Part shown: one piece after another, positions 5,423-6,876 of the stretch
Layout: each line of letters opens with the position of its first letter
Numbering within the stretch: the first letter of the stretch is position 1
DNA from: Gammaproteobacteria bacterium
Lineage (GTDB): Bacteria; Pseudomonadota; Gammaproteobacteria; HTCC5015
Direction: 5' to 3'
DNA: 6,876 bases
NCBI GenBank assembly: GCA_020630145.1
Contig: JAHDBX010000090.1
Coordinates: 1 to 6,876 of the forward strand
Notes under the pieces: model-generated
Told to the model about the DNA's origin: nothing
What the model saw: the letters and a program-made list of their open reading frames with translations, nothing else
Database searches by the model: none
Made by a program: the position numbers and the translations under genes

Positions 5423-5568
5423 TTTGAGTCTACTCGTTCATTAATATATTAAAGGGCGTAAAGCCTTATTGAGAACACAGCTTAAGGTTTTGCAGGTGAA
5501 TAAACTTCCTAATCTATAAATGCTGAATAGAAAGTTTTTACTGCTTTTAAAATCAATGACTTAGAAAG

Positions 5569-5590
5569 TTCCTGAATGATAATTCAGGAA
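5569..5590 (-). terminator. probable terminator of the AraC-family gene
   Basis: TTCCTGAAT (5569-5577) and ATTCAGGAA (5582-5590) form a perfect 9-bp stem with a GATA/TATC loop. It begins four bases after the stop codon of the AraC-family gene and is followed, in that direction, by CTTTCT. The stem is AT-rich and the T tract short, so efficiency may be moderate. The rest of 5423-5594 holds no recognised gene or clear promoter, although TTAATATATTAA at 5438-5449 could contain a -10 element for the downstream membrane protein gene. Confidence 0.5.
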
Positions 5591-5594
5591 TAAA

Positions 5595-6608
5595 TTAGGG
5601 TTTTGCGAGCTTTTTCCGGTAGCTGCCTGGTGATTCGCCAGTAATGTCTTTAAAGGCAGAGTAGAAATTTGACTGCGATTGAAAGCCCGTCATAATACGA
5701 ATGGCCAGAATGGATGTGTTAGGTTCATCTTTTAATAGCCTCTTGGCTTGCTCGATGCGTTGTTCCCGTATAAAACGTGAGAAACCATAGCCATATTGTG
5801 TATTAACCAGCTCTGATAACTGATGGGCTGTTATATCCATCATCCCTGCAACAGCTGCTAAGCCAAGTTTTTCATTTTGATAAACACTTTCCTGTTGCAT
5901 CAACGCTTTTAGTTGTATTTTTTTAGCTTCTATATCAATACCGCTGAGCTTGGACTTGGCATAGGCCAATTCTGCAATTTGCTGAATATCGCTGAGCATT
6001 TCCGGAAAAATCACAATAGCTGTTACCACTAGCAACATAGCAATACCGCTAGCGTTACCATAGGTCATATAAAAAATAGTAGGGTTAATATAAGGTATAG
6101 AAAAACCTAAGCCAAGCGCAATAAGAGCAATCAATGCAAATAAACCAAAGAAAAACATTTCAAATTTAAAACGCTGATGCTGGTTGCGTAACTGAAACAC
6201 CAAATGCGCAAACCAGAATGTGTAGCCAGTACCTATTAAGAAAGCAAATGGTGGGACCATGCTGGCAGCTAAAAAGCTACCTATCAGTACGGGTAATAAA
6301 TGGCAAAGCTGTAATAAAGAAGGCTTAAGGCTGGGAAACAATACAAAACGGCTAAAATAATAAAAACAGGGGGGCACTAGCAATAGTAGCGTTAAATAAA
6401 AACGACTATTGAGAGCATCAAAGCCTTCACTTAAATACAGATAATGGCACCATTGTAGGCTTGCTAAACCAACTAATAAAGCTGCACAAGAAAGCTTTGA
6501 GTAAAGGTTTTTTTGTAAGTCCGGTAAAAAGAACCAGTAGGCAAATAGCAGGGCGGCAGCACTAAAAATAGTAAAACCAGCCAGTAATATAGTAAAGTGA
6601 GATAACAT
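5595..6608 (-). CDS. AraC-family transcriptional regulator with seven-helix membrane domain
   Basis: DNA-binding regulator with a membrane-embedded sensor half. In 337 residues, about seven hydrophobic helices lie near 6-28, 38-57, 70-92, 100-118, 120-140, 150-170 and 177-201. A polar linker (205-240) leads to a C-terminal AraC/XylS domain at about 243-335. The two helix-turn-helix units are visible: LAAVAGMMDITAHQLSELVN (250-269), followed by FSRFIREQRIEQAKRLL (276-292), then ILAIRIMTGFQSQSNFYSAFK (300-320) with the family ending GESPGSYRK. The sensor half is not the soluble cupin arm of AraC, so the ligand is probably lipophilic or a membrane property; this is inference. No strong Shine-Dalgarno sequence precedes the ATG. 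It is divergent from the metallophosphoesterase fragment across 42 bases that contain two ATTCTAT repeats, possible self-regulatory sites. The co-oriented desaturase and membrane protein are candidate targets. Confidence 0.9.
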   Translation of the reverse strand: MLSHFTILLAGFTIFSAAALLFAYWFFLPDLQKNLYSKLSCAALLVGLASLQWCHYLYLSEGFDALNSRFYLTLLLLVPPCFYYFSRFVLFPSLKPSLLQLCHLLPVLIGSFLAASMVPPFAFLIGTGYTFWFAHLVFQLRNQHQRFKFEMFFFGLFALIALIALGLGFSIPYINPTIFYMTYGNASGIAMLLVVTAIVIFPEMLSDIQQIAELAYAKSKLSGIDIEAKKIQLKALMQQESVYQNEKLGLAAVAGMMDITAHQLSELVNTQYGYGFSRFIREQRIEQAKRLLKDEPNTSILAIRIMTGFQSQSNFYSAFKDITGESPGSYRKKLAKP

Positions 6609-6614
6609 AGCTTA

Positions 6615-6631
6615 ATTCTATATGATTCTAT
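6615..6631. repeat. two ATTCTAT repeats one helical turn apart
   Basis: ATTCTAT occurs at 6615-6621 and 6625-6631, a period of 10 bases, in the short divergent region between the AraC-family gene and the phosphoesterase fragment. Proteins of the AraC family often bind direct repeats, usually about two turns apart, so this is only a candidate operator. The stretch is AT-rich, and chance or -10-like sequence (TATGAT at 6621-6626) is a real alternative. Confidence 0.25.
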
Positions 6632-6641
6632 TTAATTATTG

Positions 6642-6646
6642 GGTGA
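6642..6646 (+). promoter_or_regulatory. ribosome-binding site that selects a TTG start at 6651
   Basis: GGTGA matches the distal part of the extended Shine-Dalgarno consensus GGAGGTGA; its GG ends seven bases before TTG at 6651. Starting there gives the family-typical N terminus MKLLIYSDLH. The upstream TTG at 6639 would leave the site inside the gene and add four residues with no family counterpart. Confidence 0.45.
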
Positions 6647-6650
6647 AAAC

Positions 6651-6851
6651 TTGAAGCTGCTCATTTACAGTGATCTGCATATTGAATTTGAAGACTTTAC
6701 CTTAACAAGTATTGATTATGATGTTGTTATATTAGCAGGTGATATACATATCAAGAATAAAGGACTGGAATGGGCGATAGAAAATTTCCCCGATAAGCCA
6801 GTTGTTTATGTATTAGGTAATCACCCTTCCACTATTTTTACCAACCAATAA
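6651..6851 (+). pseudogene. 5' fragment of a calcineurin-like metallophosphoesterase gene, broken after GNH
   Basis: Members use a two-metal centre to hydrolyse phosphoesters. From TTG at 6651 the frame encodes 66 residues carrying the first three conserved blocks: SDLH (7-10; Asp8 and His10), VVILAGDIH (25-33; Asp31) and VVYVLGNH (51-58; Asn57 and His58). Relatives continue GNHE and then another 150 or more residues, including the GHxH metal ligands. Here Pro59 replaces the expected Glu and the frame stops seven codons later. The protein would lack half of its metal site and cannot be an active enzyme alone. A frameshift is not obvious, since neither other frame restores family sequence in the 52 bases left before the window ends. 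A rearrangement or insertion junction near 6825 is therefore likely, and the remainder may lie outside the window. Some annotations may list it as a small hypothetical CDS starting at 6639. Confidence 0.65.
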
Positions 6852-6876
6852 CCTTGCACTTTATATAGTTGAGAAT

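Noticed and set aside
5423..5594. Small ORFs in the spacer between the regulator and the membrane protein
   Set aside because: Only frames of about 15 codons or fewer were found, without ribosome-binding sites.
6825..6876. Simple frameshift explaining the broken phosphoesterase
   Set aside because: The +1 frame stays open to the window end (LPLFLPTNNLALYIVEN) and the +2 frame ends soon, but neither resumes the family sequence expected after GNH.

Overview
The window looks like a gammaproteobacterial chromosome. The plus-strand gene order prs, rplY, pth, ychF is a conserved gammaproteobacterial housekeeping block, and the four proteins read as close relatives of their E. coli counterparts. 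Base composition is moderate. A marine lineage related to Cellvibrionales is possible, but this is a guess from style and gene order and cannot be proven from the sequence.

Positions 1-3597 hold the housekeeping block: PRPP synthetase (prs), the long Ctc/TL5 form of ribosomal protein L25 (rplY), peptidyl-tRNA hydrolase (pth) and the ribosome-associated ATPase YchF. Together they cover nucleotide precursor supply, the 5S rRNA region of the ribosome, rescue of peptidyl-tRNA, and ribosome-linked ATP hydrolysis. The block carries several RNA-scale signals. The stop codons of prs and rplY each sit at the tip of a perfect hairpin. pth contains a near-ideal terminator-like palindrome about 60 bases into its coding sequence. 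A 41-codon frame ends one base before rplY. A complete elongator tRNA-Met follows at 3693-3769, with its own plausible GC-discriminator promoter.

From 3839 to 6608 everything lies on the minus strand, and the content changes from core to accessory. Read in the direction of transcription there are an AraC-type regulator with about seven N-terminal membrane helices, a small AT-rich four-helix membrane protein of unknown function, an unreported 46-residue ORF, and a membrane di-iron desaturase-like enzyme whose start overlaps that small ORF by 8 bases. The desaturase has canonical first and third histidine boxes but a substituted second box. A membrane-embedded regulator near a lipid-modifying enzyme suggests a membrane-status response module; this is inference from neighbourhood only.

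From 6651, on the plus strand and divergent from the regulator, is the 5' part of a calcineurin-like metallophosphoesterase. Its homology stops at the GNH motif and it meets a stop codon soon after, so it is broken or truncated.

No gene-free stretch exceeds 300 bases. The larger gaps are 1046-1217 (promoter, hairpins, candidate leader ORF), 4902-4978 (one hairpin) and 5423-5594 (one terminator-like hairpin, otherwise nothing recognised). No CRISPR array, insertion sequence, integrase or rRNA was seen.
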